A stretch of DNA of 6,607 bases from Lachnospiraceae bacterium (GTDB lineage Bacteria > Bacillota > Clostridia > Lachnospirales > Lachnospiraceae). Below, in pieces: positions 1 to 5,511 of the stretch. Location: NCBI GenBank assembly GCA_024684155.1, contig JAIKXK010000235.1, forward strand, positions 1 through 6,607, read 5' to 3'. Numbering within the stretch: the first letter of the stretch is position 1; each line of letters starts with the position of its first letter. The translations under genes were made by a program, and so were the position numbers. The notes under the pieces are model-generated. The model was not told the DNA's origin. It saw nothing but the letters and a program-made list of their open reading frames with translations, and ran no database searches.

Positions 1-292
1 TGATCCTTACCGGTCAAACCAGAAAGGCATGATCGAAAAGAACCATGAATTTATCAGAATGATACTTCCCAAGGGGCATAGTTTTGATAATCTTTCGCAG
101 TATGATGCCACTCGTATCGCAAATCATATCAACAGCTACCCACGGGAAGCCTTGAATGGGAATACGCCCTACTCTCTTGCCAAAATGCTCATTGGTAAAG
201 ATTTCCTTGAAAAGATGAACTGTAAGAAGATCCCGGCAGATTTAGTGACGCTACGCCCATCTCTGTTATATCAAAGTCCAGAGGAAGAATAA
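1..292 (+). CDS. IS30-family transposase, C-terminal fragment (5' end outside window)
   Basis: This is the end of a DDE transposase that would cut and join the ends of an IS30-family insertion sequence. The frame is already open at the first complete codon (position 2, reading DPYRSNQKG) and runs to TAA at 290-292, so the ATG at 29 is an internal methionine and not the start. The visible 96 residues include IEKNHEFIRMILPKG, which matches the family's third catalytic acidic position (the Glu codon at 35-37, in the N/I-E-K/N-x-N context). The later HINSYPREALNGNTPY and KIPADLVTLRPSLL segments resemble the usual IS30 C-terminus. The family is normally about 300-400 residues, so roughly the last quarter is present here. 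Whether the upstream part is intact cannot be seen. It faces the minus-strand genes and is separated from them by a bidirectional terminator. Confidence 0.88.
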   Translation, partial: DPYRSNQKGMIEKNHEFIRMILPKGHSFDNLSQYDATRIANHINSYPREALNGNTPYSLAKMLIGKDFLEKMNCKKIPADLVTLRPSLLYQSPEEE

Positions 293-324
293 ACCATAAA
301 ATGCAATAAATAGCCGAAAATCCG

Positions 325-357
325 CATAATTCTGTTATTCTTGGATTAAGTGCACAG
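325..357 (+). repeat. Probable right terminal inverted repeat of the IS30-family element
   Basis: About 35-65 bases after the transposase stop, the minus-strand reading begins TGTGCACTTAATCC and continues AAGAATAACAGAATT. This resembles the TGTTGCACTTAA-type ends I recall for Firmicute IS30 elements, and the position just beyond the transposase is right for an IS end. The left end lies outside the window, so pairing of the two ends cannot be tested. The outer boundary could fall anywhere from about 354 to 365. Confidence 0.5.
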
Positions 358-377
358 TTTTACCCTTTTGACCGCCC

Positions 378-396
378 TATGCATTAAGTCTGGGAA
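378..396 (+). repeat. IS-end-like degenerate direct repeat, copy 1
   Basis: The sequence TATGCATTAAGTCTGGGAA matches 526-544 (TATGCACTTAGTCTGGAAA) at 16 of 19 positions. A shorter relative, ATGCATAAGGTCT, lies at 402-414. The core also resembles the inverted GTGCACTTAA of the proposed IS end at 345-356. This may be an old IS end or a preferred IS30 target-like site; its function is unknown. Confidence 0.4.
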
Positions 397-474
397 AAAA
401 CATGCATAAGGTCTTTTTGTGGTGCAATTCTTTAGATTCACGATACGAAAAATCGCGGTTTTAAGCCATTTAAA

Positions 475-499
475 AGGGCTACCGTCATGCGGTAACCCT
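475..499. other. Imperfect inverted repeat / hairpin in non-coding DNA
   Basis: Bases 475-484 pair with 490-499 around a five-base TCATG loop, giving nine pairs with one C/A mismatch (479 with 495). No T-run follows on either strand, so it is not an intrinsic terminator. The 5' arm could instead form a short AGCC/GGCT stem (464-467 with 477-480), so the two folds exclude one another. It sits in a 358-base stretch (293-650) without a convincing protein gene; the rest of that stretch holds the IS end, the repeats and the terminator listed separately. Confidence 0.4.
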
Positions 500-525
500 C
501 GGAATATCAATCTCTATAATAAGAT

Positions 526-544
526 TATGCACTTAGTCTGGAAA
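526..544 (+). repeat. IS-end-like degenerate direct repeat, copy 2
   Basis: This is the second copy of the 19-base repeat (16 of 19 identical to 378-396). Its TGCACTTA core (528-535) is an exact inverted match of TAAGTGCA at 347-354 in the proposed IS right end, so the pair brackets about 190 bases in inverted orientation. No transposase follows, so it would be a solo end or a target-like site. The repeat also overlaps a hairpin (529-551). Confidence 0.4.
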
Positions 545-616
545 CTAAGGCTACTATCTTCCGGACGTAAAAGTTTGTAAAGAAAAAAGGAACTGCGAGT
601 CTGCAATTCCTTTTTT
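527..616 (+). ncRNA. Speculative small structured RNA ending at the terminator
   Basis: A perfect TATAAT -10 box lies at 515-520, but the -35 position (GTAACC, 492-497, 17-base spacing) matches only 3 of 6. Transcription would begin near 527 and end in the strong terminator at 583-616, giving about 90 nt. Within it CTTAGT (532-537) pairs perfectly with ACTAAG (544-549), extendable to GC/GC across a bulged A. Alternatively GTCTGGAA (536-543) pairs with TTCCGGAC (559-566) with one G-U wobble. The two stems cannot form together. No known RNA family is recognised. The terminator is also explained by the minus-strand gene at 651-848, so support is thin. Confidence 0.18.
583..616. terminator. Strong bidirectional intrinsic terminator
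   Basis: A GC-bearing stem (589-596 with 603-610, one C/A mismatch at 593/606, six-base loop GAGTCT) is flanked by A583-588 and T611-618. On the plus strand the stem is followed by eight T, and on the minus strand by six T, so it can stop transcripts from both sides. It lies 34 bases past the stop of the minus-strand 65-aa gene and is the obvious terminator for it. It would also insulate the operon side from reading out of the IS. Confidence 0.88.
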
Positions 617-650
617 TTGCCTTATTTAGGTCTACTTACTAATCTAAAGA

Positions 651-848
651 TTAGCTTAGGGTCATAACCCCCGTCTTGGTGTGTGTGCCTGCATCTTCTT
701 TTAATTCATCACAGGCGGTTTTGAATATGTTTCCGAAATCCACGGATCCACCTTTGCGCTGCACCTTCATAGAGGAAGAAGCGCTCTGGGAATAATCCCC
801 GGAATCAGAAAGATGAAAAACAGCTGAAACTCTCAAATATTCATCCAT
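651..848 (-). CDS. Hypothetical 65-aa protein, monocistronic
   Basis: I do not recognise this protein. The chosen start is the ATG at 848-846, because GGAGG (861-857) sits eight bases before it. The ATG at 863 overlaps that ribosome binding site, has only AGGAAC well upstream, and would add five residues (MEVYE). The product begins MDEYLRVSAVFHLSDSGDYS, has a serine-rich stretch (about residues 14-27), a basic patch (KVQRKGG) and a likely short helix FGNIFKTACDELKED. There is no signal peptide or membrane segment, one cysteine and no evident metal site. GC content is about 44% by hand count, visibly above the operon genes (mid 30s), which hints at a different origin or at expression-driven codon choice. 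It has its own promoter (911-939), a palindrome at the transcript start (886-902) and a terminator (583-616), which argues that it is a real expressed gene. It does not look like an IS accessory gene or a truncated larger gene, though decay cannot be excluded. Confidence 0.62.
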   Translation of the reverse strand: MDEYLRVSAVFHLSDSGDYSQSASSSMKVQRKGGSVDFGNIFKTACDELKEDAGTHTKTGVMTLS

Positions 849-856
849 TTCGTATA

Positions 857-861
857 CCTCC
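857..861 (-). promoter_or_regulatory. Ribosome binding site of the 65-aa gene
   Basis: GGAGG reads at 861-857 on the minus strand with an eight-base spacer (TATACGAA) to the ATG at 848. It decides the start, because the upstream in-frame ATG (863) overlaps the site itself. Confidence 0.8.
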
Positions 862-885
862 ATGGTGCATAAGTGAAAAGTTCCT

Positions 886-902
886 GGTACATTCCATGTA
901 CC
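886..902 (-). promoter_or_regulatory. Perfect 7+3+7 palindrome at the predicted transcript start (candidate operator)
   Basis: The minus strand reads GGTACATGGAATGTACC, a perfect seven-base inverted repeat around a GGA centre. It begins 8 bases after the -10 box of the 65-aa gene promoter, so it covers about +2 to +19 of the expected transcript. Such placement suits a repressor operator. As RNA it would be a tight 5' hairpin with a three-base loop, ending well before the ribosome binding site. No known regulator is identifiable from it. Confidence 0.5.
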
Positions 903-910
903 TTAACTGT

Positions 911-939
911 ATATTATCACTTTATTGTGAATAAATCAA
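911..939 (-). promoter_or_regulatory. Sigma-A-type promoter of the 65-aa gene
   Basis: On the minus strand TTGATT (939-934) and TAATAT (916-911) are separated by exactly 17 bases, close to the TTGACA/TATAAT consensus. The expected start is near 904-905. The spacer contains TCAC-N6-GTGA (917-930), a small dyad that could be an additional binding site. The promoter lies in the gap after the HAD gene stop (981) and points at the 65-aa gene. Confidence 0.68.
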
Positions 940-980
940 TAGAAAAACACTAGATATTGTGGTTTAATCATAAAATTTCA

Positions 981-1793
981 CTAGAATAGGTATTTTCCTA
1001 TAACTTCTGCTACTCCGCTGTAATTATTGTTATTACTACAGATATAGTCTGCAATTTCTTTTACTTCTGGATGGGCATTTGCAATAGCGCATCCAACTCC
1101 TGCATATAAAAGCATGGAAATATCATTTCGTTCATCTCCTATGGCAATCACATCTTTTTTATTAATATTTAAAAGATTTGCCAGGGCTTTTACACCGCTT
1201 CCTTTATTAGAATTCTTCTTACAAAATTCCAGGAAATACAAGCTGGAAAAGAAACAATCAAAGTGTTCGCTTTCCTTTGTTTTAAAAAAAGAATTTTGAT
1301 AATCCACTAAACGCTGTTTGTCCTTATAAGAAATAGCTATAATTTTGGGATAGGTCTTATTTTCAAGATGGTCCCAATCATCTACAAAGGAAACATCTTC
1401 TATTGCAATTCGGTTGTATCGCTGTAATTGCGGAGTATCTTTGTTGGTTATAATACTTTTATAGTCAAAGGTATGGGCATAGATTCCAGAAGCATTTAAG
1501 TCTTTTAGTAATGGTACTATCCTATCTTTTTCTATGCCATCTTCAAAAAGAATTTTGTCTTCATATAAATCGTAGATGACATTGCCTTGGAAAGATATTA
1601 AATAGCATCCTTTTTGATTAAAATTAAGATCATCTACAACCATTCTAGAGCCTCTAAGGCTTCTTCCTGTAACAATGGCAGCATTATGTCCCTGCTGTAA
1701 GGCTTTTTCGATTGCTTTTTTGTTTTCTGCAGTGATGCTCTTATCATCACAAAGTAATGTTCCATCTAAATCAAAACAGAATAGTTTTTTCAT
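981..1793 (-). CDS. Cof-type HAD-IIB family sugar/nucleotide phosphatase
   Basis: This is a cytosolic Mg-dependent phosphohydrolase of the haloacid dehalogenase superfamily, Cof (IIB) subgroup; the substrate cannot be read from sequence. At 270 residues it has normal family length. All four motifs are visible: motif I FDLDGTLL with nucleophile Asp8 and acid/base Asp10, motif II IVTGRS with Thr42, motif III Lys197 in NKGSGVKAL, and motif IV GDERNDISML with Asp220 and Asp224. The region between about 80 and 190 would be the C2 cap that sets specificity. The ATG at 1793 shares one base with the TAA of ppk (TAATG) and has only a weak ribosome binding site upstream, so its translation is probably coupled to ppk. 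It is the last gene of the minus-strand array. No strong terminator follows its TAG, only CAC-N8-GTG with TTTTT around 946-959. A role in phosphate or sugar-phosphate turnover beside polyphosphate enzymes is inference from position. Confidence 0.9.
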   Translation of the reverse strand: MKKLFCFDLDGTLLCDDKSITAENKKAIEKALQQGHNAAIVTGRSLRGSRMVVDDLNFNQKGCYLISFQGNVIYDLYEDKILFEDGIEKDRIVPLLKDLNASGIYAHTFDYKSIITNKDTPQLQRYNRIAIEDVSFVDDWDHLENKTYPKIIAISYKDKQRLVDYQNSFFKTKESEHFDCFFSSLYFLEFCKKNSNKGSGVKALANLLNINKKDVIAIGDERNDISMLLYAGVGCAIANAHPEVKEIADYICSNNNNYSGVAEVIGKYLF

Positions 1794-3937
1794 TATGATT
1801 CATCTATAGCCAATCTAGGGATAAACTCACGACCAACATAATGGTCGATGATTTCTGTATTTTTTTCCATAGCTTCTTCGCTGAATTTTACCTGTGAAGA
1901 AAGCAGGGTTTTTCCTCGTTTATCCAGACGGACATATTCTCCTTTTTCATTTAAATAATATGCTTTTAGGTTGTCTTGTAATTGAATATCTAGAATGTGT
2001 TTGGCCTTTGCTTTGGCATCCTCATCTTCTACTGGGAAGATAATCTCTACTCTTCGATCTAGGTTTCTAGGCATCCAGTCTGCAGATCCCATATAAATAT
2101 CTTCATTACCATTGTTATAGAAATAAAATATTCTACTATGTTCTAAGAAGTTACCAACAATAGAACATACTGTAATATTTTCGCTAACCTCTGGAATTCC
2201 AGTTTTTAGACAACAAATACCGCGTACAATTAAGTGGATTTTTACTCCTGCAGAAGAAGCTTCGTATAATTTTGCAATCATTTTTTGGTCGCATAATGAA
2301 TTCATTTTTGCGATGATACGGGCTTCTTTTCCATCTTTCGCAAAGGAAATTTCACGATCAATTAAATCAAAGAATTTGTTACGAAGCCAAATTGGAGCTA
2401 CTACCAGTTTATTCCACTGGGCAGGTTCAGAATAACCGGACAACATATTAAAGACTGCAGTGGCATCTGCTCCAATTCGTTCTGAACAGGTAAACATACC
2501 GCAGTCCGTATAAATCTTTGCAGTACTGTCATTATAATTACCGGTTCCTAGATGAACGTAGCGTTTAATACCATCATCTTCTCTTCGAACTACAAGAGCG
2601 ATTTTACAATGGGTTTTAAGACCAACGAGACCATAAATTACATGGCAACCAGCTTTTTCTAATCGTCTTGCCCAGTTAATATTGTTTTCCTCGTCAAATC
2701 GTGCCTTTAATTCCACTAAAACAGTGACCTGCTTACCATTTTCTGCAGCATGGGCTAAGGCGGCAATAATAGGTGAATTACCACTGACACGATATAGGGT
2801 TTGTTTAATTGCTAATACGTTTTCATCTACAGAAGCTTTTTTTATAAAATCAACTACAGGCTGGAAACTCTCATATGGATGATGTAAAAAGATATCTTTT
2901 TCCTTAATAGCCTCAAATAAATCCTTTTTATTTAAGAATTCGGGCATTTGAGGAACGTAAGGATCATATCGAAGTTCATCATAACCTGAAATCCCATAGA
3001 GTTTCATTAAAAAGGTAAAGTCAATGGGACCATTAATTTTATAAACAGCTTCCTTGGAAACATGTAGTTTTTCCCGAAGGAATTTTAAAACCCGCTTATC
3101 CATGGAGGATTCTACTTCTAATCGAATAACTTCTCCCCATTGACGCATCTTTAGGGATTTTTGAATTTCCTTTAATAAATCTGCTGCGTCGTCTTCATCA
3201 AAAGAAAGATCCGCATTTCTCATGATTCGATATGGAAAGGCACAAATTACATTGTAGTTTAAGAATAATTTTGATAAATTCTTTTCAATAATTTGTTCTA
3301 ACAGAATAAAAGTATCCCCTTCTGTTTCACTTGGAATACTAACAAGTCTTGGAAGTACGGCTGGAACCTGAACTGTAATAAATTCATAGTCAGAAGCTTC
3401 CATATGACCACCTAATAGTTTCGAATTGGCCTTAGGTGTAACTAATCCCGCGATATTCAGGGATTTATTGGAAATCAGAGGAAATGGACGGGAAGCATCC
3501 ACTGCCATTGGTGTTAAAACAGGATATACTTCATTGGAGAAATAGCGATCTACGTATTTTTCCTGAGCTTCATTTAATTCTTCGTATTTGTCTATAATAG
3601 TAATTCCTGATTTTTTTAAAAGAGGTATCAAAGAACGATTATAGGTGGTACACTGCTGCTCCATAAAGGTCTTTGTTTCTGCGTGAATGGCATCTAATTG
3701 ATCAATAGGTGTTAATCCGGCAAGATCTTTTTTTGTATAGTCTGCATTCACCATATCTTTTAAGGAAGCTACTCGCACCATAAAAAATTCATCTAAGTTT
3801 GATGCGGTTATTGCTAAGAACTTAATGCGTTCTAAAACAGGAAGGCTCTTGTCTCTTGCTTCATTTAATATTCTTTGGTTAAACTGTAACCAGCTTAATT
3901 CACGGTTTACATAATATTTTTCATCATTAAAATTCAT
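1793..3937 (-). CDS. ppk: Polyphosphate kinase 1
   Basis: This enzyme reversibly transfers the gamma phosphate of ATP onto inorganic polyphosphate, via a phosphohistidine, usually at the inner membrane face as an oligomer. The 714 residues fit the usual 690-720. In order: N domain with NRELSWLQFN (11-20) and the nucleotide-contact SNLDEFFMVRV (46-56); head domain about 115-315; C1 domain with HHPYESF (352-358), metal/phosphate arginines in KQTLYR (Arg383) and KARFDE (Arg413), the autophosphorylated His443 in GLKTHCK, and HLGTGNYND (462-470); C2 domain with FLEHSR (His600, equivalent to the second essential histidine of E. coli) and GSADWMPRNLDRRVE (617-631). All key residues look intact. The start is the ATG at 3937, eight bases after AGGGGAG; a GTG at 3943 (adding two residues) lies only four bases after GAGGGG. 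It follows the Ppx/GppA-like gene by 17 bases and overlaps the HAD gene start. Confidence 0.96.
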   Translation of the reverse strand: MNFNDEKYYVNRELSWLQFNQRILNEARDKSLPVLERIKFLAITASNLDEFFMVRVASLKDMVNADYTKKDLAGLTPIDQLDAIHAETKTFMEQQCTTYNRSLIPLLKKSGITIIDKYEELNEAQEKYVDRYFSNEVYPVLTPMAVDASRPFPLISNKSLNIAGLVTPKANSKLLGGHMEASDYEFITVQVPAVLPRLVSIPSETEGDTFILLEQIIEKNLSKLFLNYNVICAFPYRIMRNADLSFDEDDAADLLKEIQKSLKMRQWGEVIRLEVESSMDKRVLKFLREKLHVSKEAVYKINGPIDFTFLMKLYGISGYDELRYDPYVPQMPEFLNKKDLFEAIKEKDIFLHHPYESFQPVVDFIKKASVDENVLAIKQTLYRVSGNSPIIAALAHAAENGKQVTVLVELKARFDEENNINWARRLEKAGCHVIYGLVGLKTHCKIALVVRREDDGIKRYVHLGTGNYNDSTAKIYTDCGMFTCSERIGADATAVFNMLSGYSEPAQWNKLVVAPIWLRNKFFDLIDREISFAKDGKEARIIAKMNSLCDQKMIAKLYEASSAGVKIHLIVRGICCLKTGIPEVSENITVCSIVGNFLEHSRIFYFYNNGNEDIYMGSADWMPRNLDRRVEIIFPVEDEDAKAKAKHILDIQLQDNLKAYYLNEKGEYVRLDKRGKTLLSSQVKFSEEAMEKNTEIIDHYVGREFIPRLAIDES

Positions 3938-3945
3938 CCTCACTA

Positions 3946-3953
3946 CTCCCCTC
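3946..3953 (-). promoter_or_regulatory. Ribosome binding site of ppk
   Basis: GAGGGGAG (3953-3946, minus strand) lies between the upstream gene's TAA (3957-3955) and ppk. Its spacing of eight bases to ATG 3937 is ideal, whereas the GTG at 3943 would be too close. The site almost touches the preceding stop codon, so ribosomes finishing the Ppx/GppA-like gene may help start ppk. Confidence 0.72.
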
Positions 3954-3954
3954 T

Positions 3955-5475
3955 TTATCTTCGTTTTTCATGTATTACAGGTCTTATGGCAAACACATCT
4001 TCAAAGAAGTCTGCCTTTGTTTCAAATAAGCCCTTTTCTAGTTCTATAGAATCTTTTACTTCAATACCAATGGATAAGGTATTGTCTTTTAATGAAATAT
4101 GAATTTTTTTGAATTTTTGTTTGTGGCTCCGATCCATGGCATTTGCTACGCGAAGAATAGCTAAAAGCTTTAAGTATTTCATATACTCATCTCTTGTAAA
4201 ATCAAAGGCCATTTCTTCGTAGGTTTTTGCTTTGCCTCGATTGGAAGAGGCAATATAGGCAACAAGTAGTCGTTCTTTGTGGGTGAGACCTAAAATTTCA
4301 GAGGTCATTATGATAGTGAAGGTACACTGAGGTGCATCTGAGATGCTAATGTATTTTCCACAGTCGTGTAGAATGCAAACTACTTGCATTAAAAGCCGGT
4401 CTCTTGCTGTCAAATGATGAAGTTTTTTTACTGCATCAAAGATTTCCATAGACATTGTTTCTAATGCCTTTAAATGAGGAATATAACTATCGTAGCGACG
4501 AGCTATGGCCCAGGATGCAGATAAAACATCTTCGTCAAAATTATGGTTTGCTTTTAGAAGCTTTTCTTTATACGCAAAGTTATAAGCAATTCCTTCTGAT
4601 ACAGAGACTCCAGGAATCATGATTTTTTCTGGTGTTACCATTTCAATAATGTTTTGATAAAGCAAAATAAATGGCATTAGCATTTCATCCTGAGTATCAT
4701 ATTCAAAACTTTCTGAAATAACGGTATAGAGTTGTTTCTTTTTTAATTTATCCATTACTGTAGCGTATTCTTCGTTAGAAATAATATGATTACTGGACTT
4801 CACGGGAAGTTTATTAGCTACGTTATGAATTTGATCATTTAATAAAATTAAATAATCCGGTTTTTTATTCTTTAAATAAATATTGGTAAAGGAAGAAATC
4901 TCCTTTTTTATGATTTCGGAGACAATGGTATTAGAATCCTTTTTATCCTTTAGATGACTTAAGAGTTCCTGGATTTTTGTGGCTCCTAAAAGAAGGTGTT
5001 CTGTAGTAATAATCTCTCCTTCTTCAAATAAGGTAACCTGAATACTGGCTCCACCAATATCAACTAATAAGGCACAATCAGAAATAATTTCATCAAAATC
5101 CGTAGCAGAACTTAAGGCCAAATAGGAAAAGAAACGCTGTTCTGAGTTAGTTAAAATATGAACATCTAAATCTAAGTGAAGCTTAATCTGGTCTAAAACA
5201 AACTCCGTATTTTCTGCCATTTGTAAGGTGTATCCGGCGTAAATTCTGTAACTGTCACATTTATAGGTGGCTATGGTTTGTTTCATATCTTTTAAGCTGG
5301 ATAATAACTTATTTAAAGATTCCTTTGAAATCACTCCACTATCCATAGTATCTTTTGAAATACCACACCAGGTACGAAGACAGTCGATTTCTTTTACCTT
5401 TTTTTCTTTCGATATTTCATAAACCTTGCATACAATAGCGTATGATCCAATATAAACTGATGCAAATGTTTTCAT
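3955..5475 (-). CDS. Ppx/GppA-family protein with C-terminal HD domain, divergent active site
   Basis: The family hydrolyses polyphosphate (Ppx) or pppGpp (GppA). This 506-residue protein has an N-terminal ASKHA-fold region (about 1-300) and an HD domain (about 315-480). Family marks are the start KTFASVYIGSYAIV (phosphate-1 loop), AGYTLQMAEN (80-89, where the family usually has ATSALREAxN), SEQR (111-114, with Glu112 where the catalytic Glu is expected), DIGGASIQ (139-146, usually DIGGGSTE) and IPGVSVSEGIAY (287-298). Compared with the usual motifs, Asp is Tyr8, Arg is Gln85 and Glu is Gln146. The HD domain keeps His334, His370-Asp371 (ILHDCGKYIS) and Asp447 (VANAMDRSHK). The ATG at 5475 has GGAAGG (5489-5484) eight bases before it. 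The gene sits 36 bases after pheA and 17 before ppk, so a role in polyphosphate turnover is likely. Whether it is an active exopolyphosphatase is uncertain, given the altered residues. Confidence 0.88.
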   Translation of the reverse strand: MKTFASVYIGSYAIVCKVYEISKEKKVKEIDCLRTWCGISKDTMDSGVISKESLNKLLSSLKDMKQTIATYKCDSYRIYAGYTLQMAENTEFVLDQIKLHLDLDVHILTNSEQRFFSYLALSSATDFDEIISDCALLVDIGGASIQVTLFEEGEIITTEHLLLGATKIQELLSHLKDKKDSNTIVSEIIKKEISSFTNIYLKNKKPDYLILLNDQIHNVANKLPVKSSNHIISNEEYATVMDKLKKKQLYTVISESFEYDTQDEMLMPFILLYQNIIEMVTPEKIMIPGVSVSEGIAYNFAYKEKLLKANHNFDEDVLSASWAIARRYDSYIPHLKALETMSMEIFDAVKKLHHLTARDRLLMQVVCILHDCGKYISISDAPQCTFTIIMTSEILGLTHKERLLVAYIASSNRGKAKTYEEMAFDFTRDEYMKYLKLLAILRVANAMDRSHKQKFKKIHISLKDNTLSIGIEVKDSIELEKGLFETKADFFEDVFAIRPVIHEKRR

Positions 5476-5511
5476 ATTTTATTCCTTCCCCAAACACAAT
5501 GAATAAATGAC

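Noticed and set aside
402..464. 20-codon plus-strand frame (MHKVFLWC...) in the non-coding stretch
   Set aside because: There is no ribosome binding site, it lies within IS-end-like repeats, and it is too short to support.
917..930. CRP/FNR-like site in the promoter spacer
   Set aside because: The half-sites are in the order TCAC-N6-GTGA, the reverse of the TGTGA-N6-TCACA layout, and only four bases match; kept only as a minor dyad.
946..959. Possible terminator after the HAD gene (CAC-N8-GTG then TTTTT on the minus strand)
   Set aside because: Only three base pairs with an eight-base loop; too weak to call. Read-through to the terminator at 583-616 is possible.
1114..1299. 61-codon open frame on the plus strand
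   Set aside because: It lies antisense inside the HAD phosphatase gene, whose motifs are clear; the translation resembles no family and no ribosome binding site was noticed.
2682..2882. 66-codon open frame on the plus strand
   Set aside because: It is antisense to the conserved C1 domain region of ppk, and its product looks like a reverse-frame translation.
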